Assembly: GCA_051650265.1 (NCBI GenBank) | Contig: JBOFIR010000269.1 | Span: 1-13,083, forward strand | Direction: 5' to 3' | DNA: 13,083 nucleotides | DNA from: JBOFEH01 sp051650265 | Lineage (GTDB): Bacteria > Bacillota > Clostridia > Lachnospirales > Cellulosilyticaceae | Shown here: piece by piece, positions 7,504-13,083 of the stretch | Layout of the letters: every line of letters begins with the position of its first letter | Numbering within the stretch: the first letter of the stretch is position 1 | Notes under the pieces: model-generated | Told to the model about the DNA's origin: nothing | The model's database searches: none | The model's input: the letters and a program-made list of their open reading frames with translations, nothing else | Translations under genes and position numbers: made by a program

Positions 7504-8940
7504 ATGGAGATACAATCTAAGCAATGGCAATGTAAGGTGTGTGGGTATATGCATGAGGGGGATATGGCGCCAGATCTATGTCCACTATGTGGGGTAGGAC
7601 CAGAGTTGTTTGTAGCTATTGAAGAAACAAAGGGGCGAGGGAGAGCGTGGCAGTGTACAGTTTGCAATATGATTCATGAAGCGGATATGCAACCGAGTCA
7701 GTGTAGCGTGTGTGGTGCATTAGCCGAGTCTATTTTGCCGTATTATCGTAAACATGTGGTTATTGTAGGTGGAGGGGTTGCTGCACTGAGTGCGGCTCAA
7801 ATGATCAGAGTATCTGACCAAACAATAGGCATTACAATGATCTCTGAAGAAAAACAATATCCTTATTACCGTATTAATCTGAGTAAGTATCTTAGCGGGG
7901 AAATTTCTAAAGAGGCATTGCAAATCAATGATGAGGCATGGTATCAAACACACCATATCACGTGTTTGAGAGATGCCAAGGTGAAAGCATTGCATACTGA
8001 AAATAAACAGATAACATTATTTGATGGTAAGACATGGGGTTATGATCAACTTATTTTAGCAACAGGTGCAACATGCTTTATACCACCGATTGAAGGTAGG
8101 GAAAAGGGGCGGGTTATGGCGATTCGTACATTAGACGATGTAGACCGGGCATTGGCAATCACGGATCAAAGTACCCAGTGTATTTGTATTGGAGGGGGAC
8201 TACTTGGGCTTGAAATAGCTGGAGCTATGGCAAAAAGAGGACAGCATGTACAAGTCGTAGAGGTTGCACCATGGCTCATGCCAAGGCAGCTCAATCAAAA
8301 GGCAAGTGAGCATGTCAAAGCGCATGTAGAAAAGCTAGGTATTACAATTGATACAGGGGTAAAGATTGCGTGTATTGAAGGGAATGAAATATGCACAGGA
8401 ATCCGCTTAGCAGATGGGCGAACACGAGAGGGCCAGTTGATTCTTATCACAGCGGGGATTCAGCCACGTTTGGAGCTAGCAGCACAAGCGGGAATTGAGA
8501 TCGGACGTGGAATCATCGTCAATGAATATATGGAAACCTCTATGAAAGATGTATTTGCGGTAGGGGATGGCACAGCATTTCAGAGTGAGGTATATGGGTT
8601 GTGGCCGATTGCCAAAGAACAGGGGGAGATTGCTGCCCAAACGATTGTAGGGAAAGCAACAAAGTTTGTCAAACCCACACCGAGTAGCTTCCTTAAGGTA
8701 TTGGGTATTGATGTGTTTAGTATGGGGAATTGGAATGATGAAGGCCTTATAACCTATGAGTGGGAAGGAAATGGTCAATATTATTATTTTGGAATGAGGG
8801 GCGAATTGCTTGTAAGCAGCATCATTATAGGCGATCAGTCACTTGCAATGAAAACAAAGCAATGGATTGAGCAAAAGATTGTATGGGAGGGGCAGTTACC
8901 ACCGGATGTTTATCATCTACTCGCAAAAGTCAATCGCTAG
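7504..8940 (+). CDS. Double-rubredoxin NAD(P)H:rubredoxin oxidoreductase-like flavoprotein
   Basis: This 478-aa fusion starts with two short rubrerythrin-type rubredoxin domains, each able to bind one iron by four Cys: C10, C13, C26, C29 and C51, C54, C67, C70. The second is less canonical (CNMIHEAD, and CSVCG where CPxCG is usual). The rest is a pyridine nucleotide-disulfide oxidoreductase-family flavoprotein without a redox disulfide: FAD-binding GGGVAA at 89-94, LILATGA at 183-189, NAD(P)H-binding GGGLLG at 230-235 and the FAD-contact motif FAVGDG at 351-356. Electrons should flow from NAD(P)H through FAD to the rubredoxins, and on to partners such as rubrerythrin or a flavodiiron protein, which in anaerobes reduce O2, peroxide or NO. 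It is soluble and cytoplasmic. AGGAGG at 7493-7498 sets the ATG at 7504. The position after an O2/NO sensor gene fits an oxygen-defence role, but the partner is not in the window. Confidence 0.92.
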   Translation: MEIQSKQWQCKVCGYMHEGDMAPDLCPLCGVGPELFVAIEETKGRGRAWQCTVCNMIHEADMQPSQCSVCGALAESILPYYRKHVVIVGGGVAALSAAQMIRVSDQTIGITMISEEKQYPYYRINLSKYLSGEISKEALQINDEAWYQTHHITCLRDAKVKALHTENKQITLFDGKTWGYDQLILATGATCFIPPIEGREKGRVMAIRTLDDVDRALAITDQSTQCICIGGGLLGLEIAGAMAKRGQHVQVVEVAPWLMPRQLNQKASEHVKAHVEKLGITIDTGVKIACIEGNEICTGIRLADGRTREGQLILITAGIQPRLELAAQAGIEIGRGIIVNEYMETSMKDVFAVGDGTAFQSEVYGLWPIAKEQGEIAAQTIVGKATKFVKPTPSSFLKVLGIDVFSMGNWNDEGLITYEWEGNGQYYYFGMRGELLVSSIIIGDQSLAMKTKQWIEQKIVWEGQLPPDVYHLLAKVNR

Positions 8941-8945
8941 GAGGT

Positions 8946-8995
8946 AAATCAAAAAAGCTATGTTTAGTAATGAGTAAACATAGCTTTTTTGATTT
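8946..8995. terminator. Bidirectional terminator with 21-bp perfect stem
   Basis: The arm at 8946-8966 is perfectly complementary to 8975-8995 around an 8-nt loop. It begins with A-rich and ends with T-rich sequence on both strands, so it can terminate the rubredoxin reductase gene (plus) and the convergent propeller-like gene (minus), whose stop codon overlaps the stem by one base. The inner arm AAAAAAGCTATGTTTA (8951-8966) recurs at 12381-12396. Confidence 0.93.
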
Positions 8996-10008
8996 TACTC
9001 AATTTTACAAGTTGAAAGATAGTCTAAAGTCTCCCGTAGTTTATTTGTTAGAGTTGTTTCAAGTTGGATTACATAGGAAAGGGTATTTTCTACTGATTTA
9101 TTGAGTGCAATTAAATCACATACATTACAGGATAATGCAATGCCTTTTTGGAGCTTTTCACCTTCAGCGTTTAGAATATGACTGAGGGAAGTTTCGGCCA
9201 GGGCAATAGATGTCAAGATTTCACATAGTGCGTTACAGGGACAACAAGGTGTATGTTCAGGAGATGAGCAACAGCAGGTGCATGTATCAGGACAGACACA
9301 GCACTTATAAGATTCTAGATCCAGATCAAACTGAATGATATAAGAGCAATTTGAACACGTATTAGCAAGAAGCTGAACACGTATATTGGCGTCATCAAGG
9401 AGGCAACAAAGTGTAATCATAGCTTTATAGGTATATTTGAGGTTTGGTATAGAAAAGGTTTTAACCTTTTCATTTTGACAAATAAGGTGAAGATAATAGT
9501 TTGCGTTGCTCTGGCCAAGGATCAAGGTAGCGTCGTAGGTTAAAAAAGCAGAGAGATACATGTCTGTAGAAATTGGATTTGTTTTGGTATGGATGATACG
9601 ACCTTGTAGGTCTATGTAAAGCAGTTCTGTGTGGGTCGTAGCAACGATATAGTGACATTTGCAGTCAAAAGCAAGTGTAAGTATAGTAGGTGTTTCGGGG
9701 GATGAGGGATTGATTGTGAGCGTATCGATCTGTTTAAATGTAGGCCCTAATTTATAAAAATGATTTTGAGAAGAAAATCCGTAGGCCCAAAAACATTTTT
9801 GAATAGGATCATAAGTGATTGCTTGAAAAATGATAGGAGTCTTAAAGGTTTCACAGAGTTTGAAATCTGATGAATATTTAAAAGCATTCAAGGTTTTACC
9901 ATCTACAAAATAATAAAAATCCCCATCGAAACACCCATCTGATAGGGCGGTCGTTATGGTAGTGTCAGTACCAAGAGCAGTATAGGAAATAGGTGTAGCA
10001 GAGCGCAT
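8995..10008 (-). CDS. Propeller-like, Cys-rich protein with SHILNAEGEK-type tail
   Basis: This 337-aa protein has no recognisable family as a whole. Residues 25-235 are beta-strand-rich, with roughly repeating blocks (AITYDP...YKL, TLAFDC...LYIDLQGRI, AFLTYDATLIL) that resemble beta-propeller blades; this is inference. Residues 218-262 hold 13 Cys, including CCVC, CTCCC and CCPC clusters, suited to disulfide cross-linking or metal binding. The C-terminus (about 258-327) is a helical module with SIAL, SHILNAEGEKLQ and a second helix around NKSV; the same module ends the next two cassette proteins. There is no signal peptide or membrane segment. The ATG at 10008 follows a strong AAAGGAGG (complement of 10017-10024), 8 nt away. 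It is probably co-transcribed with the 106-aa gene upstream. A spore-coat or exosporium role is a hypothesis. Confidence 0.88.
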   Translation of the reverse strand: MRSATPISYTALGTDTTITTALSDGCFDGDFYYFVDGKTLNAFKYSSDFKLCETFKTPIIFQAITYDPIQKCFWAYGFSSQNHFYKLGPTFKQIDTLTINPSSPETPTILTLAFDCKCHYIVATTHTELLYIDLQGRIIHTKTNPISTDMYLSAFLTYDATLILGQSNANYYLHLICQNEKVKTFSIPNLKYTYKAMITLCCLLDDANIRVQLLANTCSNCSYIIQFDLDLESYKCCVCPDTCTCCCSSPEHTPCCPCNALCEILTSIALAETSLSHILNAEGEKLQKGIALSCNVCDLIALNKSVENTLSYVIQLETTLTNKLRETLDYLSTCKIE

Positions 10009-10054
10009 AAGTAGAGCCTCCTTTGTGTGGAAAGAGTATGGGAAAATGATAAAG

Positions 10055-10093
10055 AGCTAGTTGAGAATAGTTTAAAACTATCCTCAACTAGCT
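10055..10093 (-). terminator. Intercistronic hairpin between the two minus-strand cassette genes
   Basis: AGCTAGTTGAG (10055-10065) pairs with CTCAACTAGCT (10083-10093). After one A/C mismatch, ATAGTTT pairs with AAACTAT (10067-10073 with 10075-10081). It starts three bases after the 106-aa gene's stop codon. Read on the minus strand it is followed only by CTTTATCATTTTC, a poor T-tract, so it may stop transcription partially or protect the upstream message from decay. The 46 bases between it and the next start leave little room for a separate promoter. Confidence 0.6.
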
Positions 10094-10095
10094 GA

Positions 10096-10416
10096 TTATT
10101 TACAAGTACAGTCGGTGTTGGTGCCATTACAAGAACATTGTGCCAAAGAAAGTTTTTTCTGAAGAATAGATTCTAAAATGGTGATAGAATTAATCATTTT
10201 TTCTACTGAAGCATTGATTTTGAGAAGATCATCTGTGGTAGTGGCAATGACATTTGGATTAGGGTTTGGACCAGTACCTAAAATAGCTTGAATCTTTTCA
10301 CCTTCAGCATTGATGATATGAGAAATACCAGCTTCCATTAAAGCAATAGAAGCAATAATATCCGTAAGCGCTTGACAACGCGTGGTATTACTAGGGGTAA
10401 TGCTAGGCATAGACAT
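10096..10416 (-). CDS. Small protein made almost entirely of the SHILNAEGEK-type module
   Basis: This 106-aa protein consists of a short leader with one Cys (C14), the helical module shared with both neighbours (about 15-95: ASIAL, SHIINAEGEKIQ, a Pro/Asn-rich linker GPNPNPN, then INASV and ITILE), and a Cys-rich tail with four Cys (C93, C95, C103, C105). Lacking any head domain, it may be a structural or adaptor subunit for the larger proteins bearing the same module; that is inference. There is no signal peptide or membrane segment. GGAGGTG (complement of 10424-10430) lies 7 nt before the ATG at 10416; an in-frame ATG at 10410 is a weaker alternative. It is the first gene of a probable two-gene minus-strand unit and diverges from the adhesin-like gene. 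The family is not functionally characterised to my knowledge. Confidence 0.9.
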   Translation of the reverse strand: MSMPSITPSNTTRCQALTDIIASIALMEAGISHIINAEGEKIQAILGTGPNPNPNVIATTTDDLLKINASVEKMINSITILESILQKKLSLAQCSCNGTNTDCTCK

Positions 10417-10445
10417 ATAAAAGCACCTCCAATAGATTATATTTA

Positions 10446-10474
10446 TAGTATATGCAAGAAAAGAAATTTATTGA
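10446..10474 (-). promoter_or_regulatory. Candidate sigma-E-like promoter for the minus-strand cassette genes
   Basis: On the minus strand CATATACT (complement of 10447-10454) matches 7 of 8 positions of the mother-cell sigma-E -10 consensus CATACAnT; it is also CATAnnnTA, as for sigma-K. TCAATA (complement of 10469-10474) lies 14 nt upstream, a fair match to the sigma-E -35. It sits 30 nt upstream of the 106-aa gene's start. TATACT could equally serve sigma-A, but no good -35 was seen. Confidence 0.35.
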
Positions 10475-10485
10475 CTAAGAACAAA

Positions 10486-10516
10486 TTGAGATTAATGTAA
10501 TATGATATAGTATAAA
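10486..10516 (+). promoter_or_regulatory. Candidate promoter for the adhesin-like cassette gene
   Basis: TTGAGA (10486-10491) and TATAAA (10511-10516) each match sigma-A hexamers at 5 of 6 positions, but the 19-nt spacer is long. GATATAGTA (10504-10512) differs by one base from the sigma-K form CATAnnnTA. TATAGTATA here (10506-10514) repeats the sequence at 10444-10452 near the opposite promoter. The choice of sigma factor cannot be settled by reading. Confidence 0.3.
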
Positions 10517-10547
10517 GTTATGAAGTAGTGTAAGGAGAGGTGCAATT

Positions 10548-12302
10548 ATGGGAAATTTAAACGGAACAGCACAATATTCCACTCCTGGAACAGGCAAGTA
10601 TGCGAACTATATTGCATGGCTTGATTTCCAAGAGTCAACAAATCTTTTGACCACAGGACCTATGACGGTGCATAATGATATTCCTGGAGGTTATACGATT
10701 GATTTTGATTTAGAGGCAGTTGCAATTGACCCAGCACAAACAATAAAGACTGCTATTACAGCGACACCAACTCAGAATACTTATGGTAGTTTGGGTAAGG
10801 GGATGGCTTATGGTGGAATAGAAAATCTTTATTTTTCTATATCAATGACCAATGCGCATGTCAAATTATCAAATATCGTAGTGAAAAAAAATGGTGTGCC
10901 AACTCAAGAATATATGATGGTGGTAGCTGATGCAGAGATCACTACAGATGGAGAAGTGTGGTCGATTGCTAGTAATGGACCTGTATGGAGTGTTTTAGAT
11001 TCTGTACCACAAGTGCCTAATGTGGAATCCCCTATATTAAGTGGCGTAGGAAGTAGTAAAGTAACATTGACAGGGGTTAATTATAATACGACAGAATACA
11101 TCTTTGATTCTTATCAGACGCAAAGTATAGAAGTAGATGTGCCAAGTCTTTATCCCGCAGGATTGGTAGCTGCTTTTGGCATTATTGTTAAATTACCACC
11201 GGCTATTAATAAAGAACCTGTTACATCTCCTATAGAGAATAAGAAAGATAATTACGCACAATTTACAGCGACTTTTACACCGGTAGATAGCACAGTTGTA
11301 AAATACATTTTGACAGATACTATTTTACCCGCTGCAGGGCTGAGCTATATTGCGACAACAGCAGGGAGTACACCAAAATCAACCATTAAACAGGGCGGGA
11401 AGACGATACCTGTTATAGAAACGACAGTTAATAATGTCACAACATTTGAGCTTGCTGCGACAGACTTGACACTGAATGAAATGGTAACATTAACGCTAGT
11501 TTATAAACTACAACAGACGTTGGCAACAAGTACTATTAATAATACGATCAGTATTGTTACTGAAGATAAGGATCAAGTTGTTTCACCAGGGATTTCAGAT
11601 GCTGCTCAAATAGATCTTGTAAAAGTGACAAAGCCTCTTGTTACAAAAGGGCCTAACACACAGGAAGTATTGATTCAAAAAGGTGAAGGCGTTTATTTTG
11701 TAATCAATGCAACTAACTTGCAAGAGGATCCGGCTACTAATTATTATTTGATAAGTGATCCCCTTCATCCAGCGCTCCTTTTTGATGCGACACAGACTAA
11801 AGTATCAGTGATTGATAATGGTGTAACAACAAGTATTCCCCTAGATTACACGATAGGGCCTAACAATACGTTGGAGGTCAAAATACCTGCTGCTAATGTG
11901 CCCCTTACTGCAACCATTAGGTTAGAAGTCGCGACGACGATTGATAAAGTAGAGTTGTTATCAGCAGGTCAAAGTTTTAATAATGTAGCAACGCTGATTG
12001 TAGACGGCAATATAGCCAAGTCCTATGACAGCAATCCTGCACAGGTTATTTTTGTAAATAGATGTTATCAGGCATATACAGAACTCATCGAATCAGTAGC
12101 ATTAGGAGAAGTTGCTCTTGCAAATATTCTGCAACAAGAAGGTGCAAAAATACAGGCGGTCCTAGCTTTGGGAACAACGAGTGAGGAGTTGCAGTGTGTC
12201 AATGATTCTGTAGACTCAATGTTAAAGTCTATTATTACTTTAGAAGCAATATTGGTGAATAAATTGAGTATGGCTAATACATGTCAAAAAAATAAATGTT
12301 GA
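10548..12302 (+). CDS. CshA/DUF11-like adhesin-type protein with SHILNAEGEK-type tail, no secretion signal
   Basis: This 584-aa protein has a mosaic structure. Residues about 4-215 resemble the non-repetitive ligand-binding region of CshA-type surface adhesins (GKYANYIAWLDF, then a long Gly/Thr-rich beta region). Residues about 235-357 and 358-503 look like two Ig-like beta domains of the DUF11 or pilin D2 type. Residues about 506-575 are the helical module shared with the two minus-strand neighbours (ESVALGE, ANILQQEGAKIQ, VNDSV, ITLEAIL), flanked by C506 and ending with C579 and C584. There is no signal peptide, transmembrane segment or LPxTG motif, although such heads are normally exported; deposition on the forespore from the mother-cell cytoplasm would explain this. 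GGAGAGGTG at 10534-10542 sets the ATG at 10548. No intact second gene follows before the terminator at 12380. Confidence 0.9.
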   Translation: MGNLNGTAQYSTPGTGKYANYIAWLDFQESTNLLTTGPMTVHNDIPGGYTIDFDLEAVAIDPAQTIKTAITATPTQNTYGSLGKGMAYGGIENLYFSISMTNAHVKLSNIVVKKNGVPTQEYMMVVADAEITTDGEVWSIASNGPVWSVLDSVPQVPNVESPILSGVGSSKVTLTGVNYNTTEYIFDSYQTQSIEVDVPSLYPAGLVAAFGIIVKLPPAINKEPVTSPIENKKDNYAQFTATFTPVDSTVVKYILTDTILPAAGLSYIATTAGSTPKSTIKQGGKTIPVIETTVNNVTTFELAATDLTLNEMVTLTLVYKLQQTLATSTINNTISIVTEDKDQVVSPGISDAAQIDLVKVTKPLVTKGPNTQEVLIQKGEGVYFVINATNLQEDPATNYYLISDPLHPALLFDATQTKVSVIDNGVTTSIPLDYTIGPNNTLEVKIPAANVPLTATIRLEVATTIDKVELLSAGQSFNNVATLIVDGNIAKSYDSNPAQVIFVNRCYQAYTELIESVALGEVALANILQQEGAKIQAVLALGTTSEELQCVNDSVDSMLKSIITLEAILVNKLSMANTCQKNKC

Positions 12303-12379
12303 CGCTATACCGTGATTTATGATTCAAATAATCCTAAGACTTTAGGTGATTCAGGCATATTGAGTGCATAAAGTTCTTG

Positions 12380-12421
12380 CAAAAAAGCTATGTTTAGGGG
12401 ATTCTAAACATAGCTTTTTTG
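12380..12421. terminator. Bidirectional terminator, second copy of the repeated palindrome
   Basis: The arm at 12380-12397 pairs perfectly over 18 bp with 12404-12421 around a 6-nt loop, with A6 at one end and T6 at the other. It serves the adhesin-like gene (plus) and, from the other side, probably the convergent 12520-13014 gene. The arm AAAAAAGCTATGTTTA is identical to that at 8951-8966, while the flanks and loop differ. The rest of 12303-12519 holds nothing I recognise. Confidence 0.92.
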
Positions 12422-12519
12422 AATATAGGAAGTAGTAAAGATGAGGTAATGAGATCAAGAGTCTTTTATTAGATGGACATCGACTTACCCTGCTCTTTAT
12501 TTACTAGGATAGGAAGGGT

Positions 12520-13014
12520 TTATTTGGAAGAAATAATGGCTTGAAGTCCAGTGAGTGTTTCGGCAGCATTTACTCTAAGCCTAAAGAATTCTTGTAGAAT
12601 CAATAATTCATCGACCTTACTTGGTGCATTAACGAGTCGATTAATTTGGTACAAAGAATTCTTGACGAGATTCAAAGCATTTTGCGCAAGGAGTGTATCA
12701 CTATTTTGAGCACTTATGCTAGGAACAGTTGTTAGGTAATCAAGAATTCTTGTATTTAGCGTTTCAATCTCTGAATTGATAAATTTTATTTGGTTATTAA
12801 GCTTTGTAGGATCTTTGGGTGAATCTTCTAAAGCAGATTGAGCAAGGGTAAATACAAGATTTTGAAGTGATTTGATATCATTGATAAATGTTTGTATTGT
12901 TTGACGATGTGTAGATGTATTGAGATCAGTTCCACTTGTGGGGAAAGCAATAAATAGAACGGCAACAGATAGAAGTAAAATTAAAAGAAATTTTTGTTTC
13001 ATATATTTTTGCAT
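12520..13014 (-). CDS. Small helical protein with N-terminal signal peptide or anchor
   Basis: From the start chosen here the protein is 164 aa. It opens with MQKYMKQKF, a Lys-containing N-terminus, followed by a hydrophobic stretch (LLILLLSVAVLFIAF) and then PTSG, as in a secretion signal or a single membrane anchor; no lipobox Cys is present. The mature part appears all-helical, with regularly spaced Leu/Ile and Asn/Gln, and no Cys. I recognise no family. The start at 13014 is preferred because GAGGTG (complement of 13019-13024) stands just upstream of it; the longer frame from 13029 would begin upstream of this site, and an ATG at 13002 is also possible. It lacks the tail module of the neighbouring cassette, and its exported nature sets it apart from those proteins. 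It probably shares the terminator at 12380-12421. Confidence 0.8.
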   Translation of the reverse strand: MQKYMKQKFLLILLLSVAVLFIAFPTSGTDLNTSTHRQTIQTFINDIKSLQNLVFTLAQSALEDSPKDPTKLNNQIKFINSEIETLNTRILDYLTTVPSISAQNSDTLLAQNALNLVKNSLYQINRLVNAPSKVDELLILQEFFRLRVNAAETLTGLQAIISSK

Positions 13015-13037
13015 GAAGCACCTCGTCATACTTATTT

Positions 13038-13066
13038 CATATATTTAAATTAACCCATTTTAACAA
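13038..13066 (-). promoter_or_regulatory. Candidate sigma-A promoter for the 164-aa protein gene
   Basis: On the minus strand TTGTTA (complement of 13061-13066) and TATATG (complement of 13038-13043) are separated by 17 nt, each matching the consensus hexamer at 4 of 6. It lies 23 nt upstream of the chosen start and downstream of no other visible gene. Confidence 0.4.
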
Positions 13067-13083
13067 TAGTATACAGATAGGGT

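Noticed and set aside
9222..9354. Cys clusters of the 337-aa protein as a ferredoxin or rubredoxin site
   Set aside because: The spacing does not fit CxxCxxC...CP or the CxxC pairs of rubredoxin, and the Cys are too many and irregular.
13015..13029. Longer start (ATG at 13029) for the 164-aa protein gene
   Set aside because: The only ribosome-binding-site-like sequence lies downstream of that ATG and properly spaced for the ATG at 13014, which also gives a cleaner signal peptide.
1..13083. CRISPR array, tRNA, rRNA, transposase or phage integration site
   Set aside because: No regularly spaced direct repeats, cloverleaf sequences, transposase-like ORFs or attachment-site duplications were found on reading both strands.

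Overview
The window looks like chromosome from an anaerobic, probably endospore-forming member of the Clostridia, most likely Lachnospirales or a relative. The signs are strong AGGAGG-type ribosome binding sites, rho-independent terminators, moderate-to-low GC with AT-richer stretches by eye, a GLUG-repeat surface protein of a kind common in that group, a YwbE-family protein, and rubrerythrin-type rubredoxin domains. The exact genus is a guess.

Layout. (1) 3-1736: the 3' part of a large surface protein with GLUG repeats and a C-terminal membrane anchor, cut by the left edge. (2) 1774-1962: a doubtful small ORF whose 3' end lies in a strong hairpin. (3) 2029-2214: ywbE, closed by a perfect terminator. 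(4) 2420-5305: a cytoplasmic GH38 alpha-mannosidase with its own terminator. (5) 5541-7349: a methyl-accepting chemotaxis protein whose sensor is an H-NOX haem domain with the residues expected for O2 binding. (6) 7504-8940: a flavoprotein of the NADH:rubredoxin reductase type carrying two N-terminal rubredoxin domains. A terminator-like hairpin abuts its Shine-Dalgarno sequence, which suggests attenuation. (7) 8995-12302: a three-gene cassette, two genes on the minus strand and one on the plus strand, diverging from a shared 131-bp control region. (8) 12520-13014 on the minus strand: a small helical protein with an N-terminal signal or anchor.

The cassette is the least explained part. All three proteins carry the same C-terminal module of about 75 residues (Ser-(Ile/Val)-Ala-Leu, then a variant of SHILNAEGEKIQ, then a second helix around Asn-x-Ser-Val and Leu-Glu-x-x-Leu). 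The heads differ: a propeller-like, Cys-rich head; no head at all; and a CshA-like plus DUF11-like adhesin head. None has a signal peptide or sorting signal. One promoter candidate resembles mother-cell sigma-E sites. A reasonable hypothesis is a spore-surface (coat or exosporium) set assembled through the shared module. Near-identical long palindromic terminators with the same 16-nt arm flank the cassette.

The H-NOX chemoreceptor and rubredoxin reductase lie next to each other and may together serve sensing of, and electron supply for defence against, O2 or NO. This is inferred from adjacency and family knowledge. No rRNA, tRNA, CRISPR array, insertion sequence or phage gene was seen.
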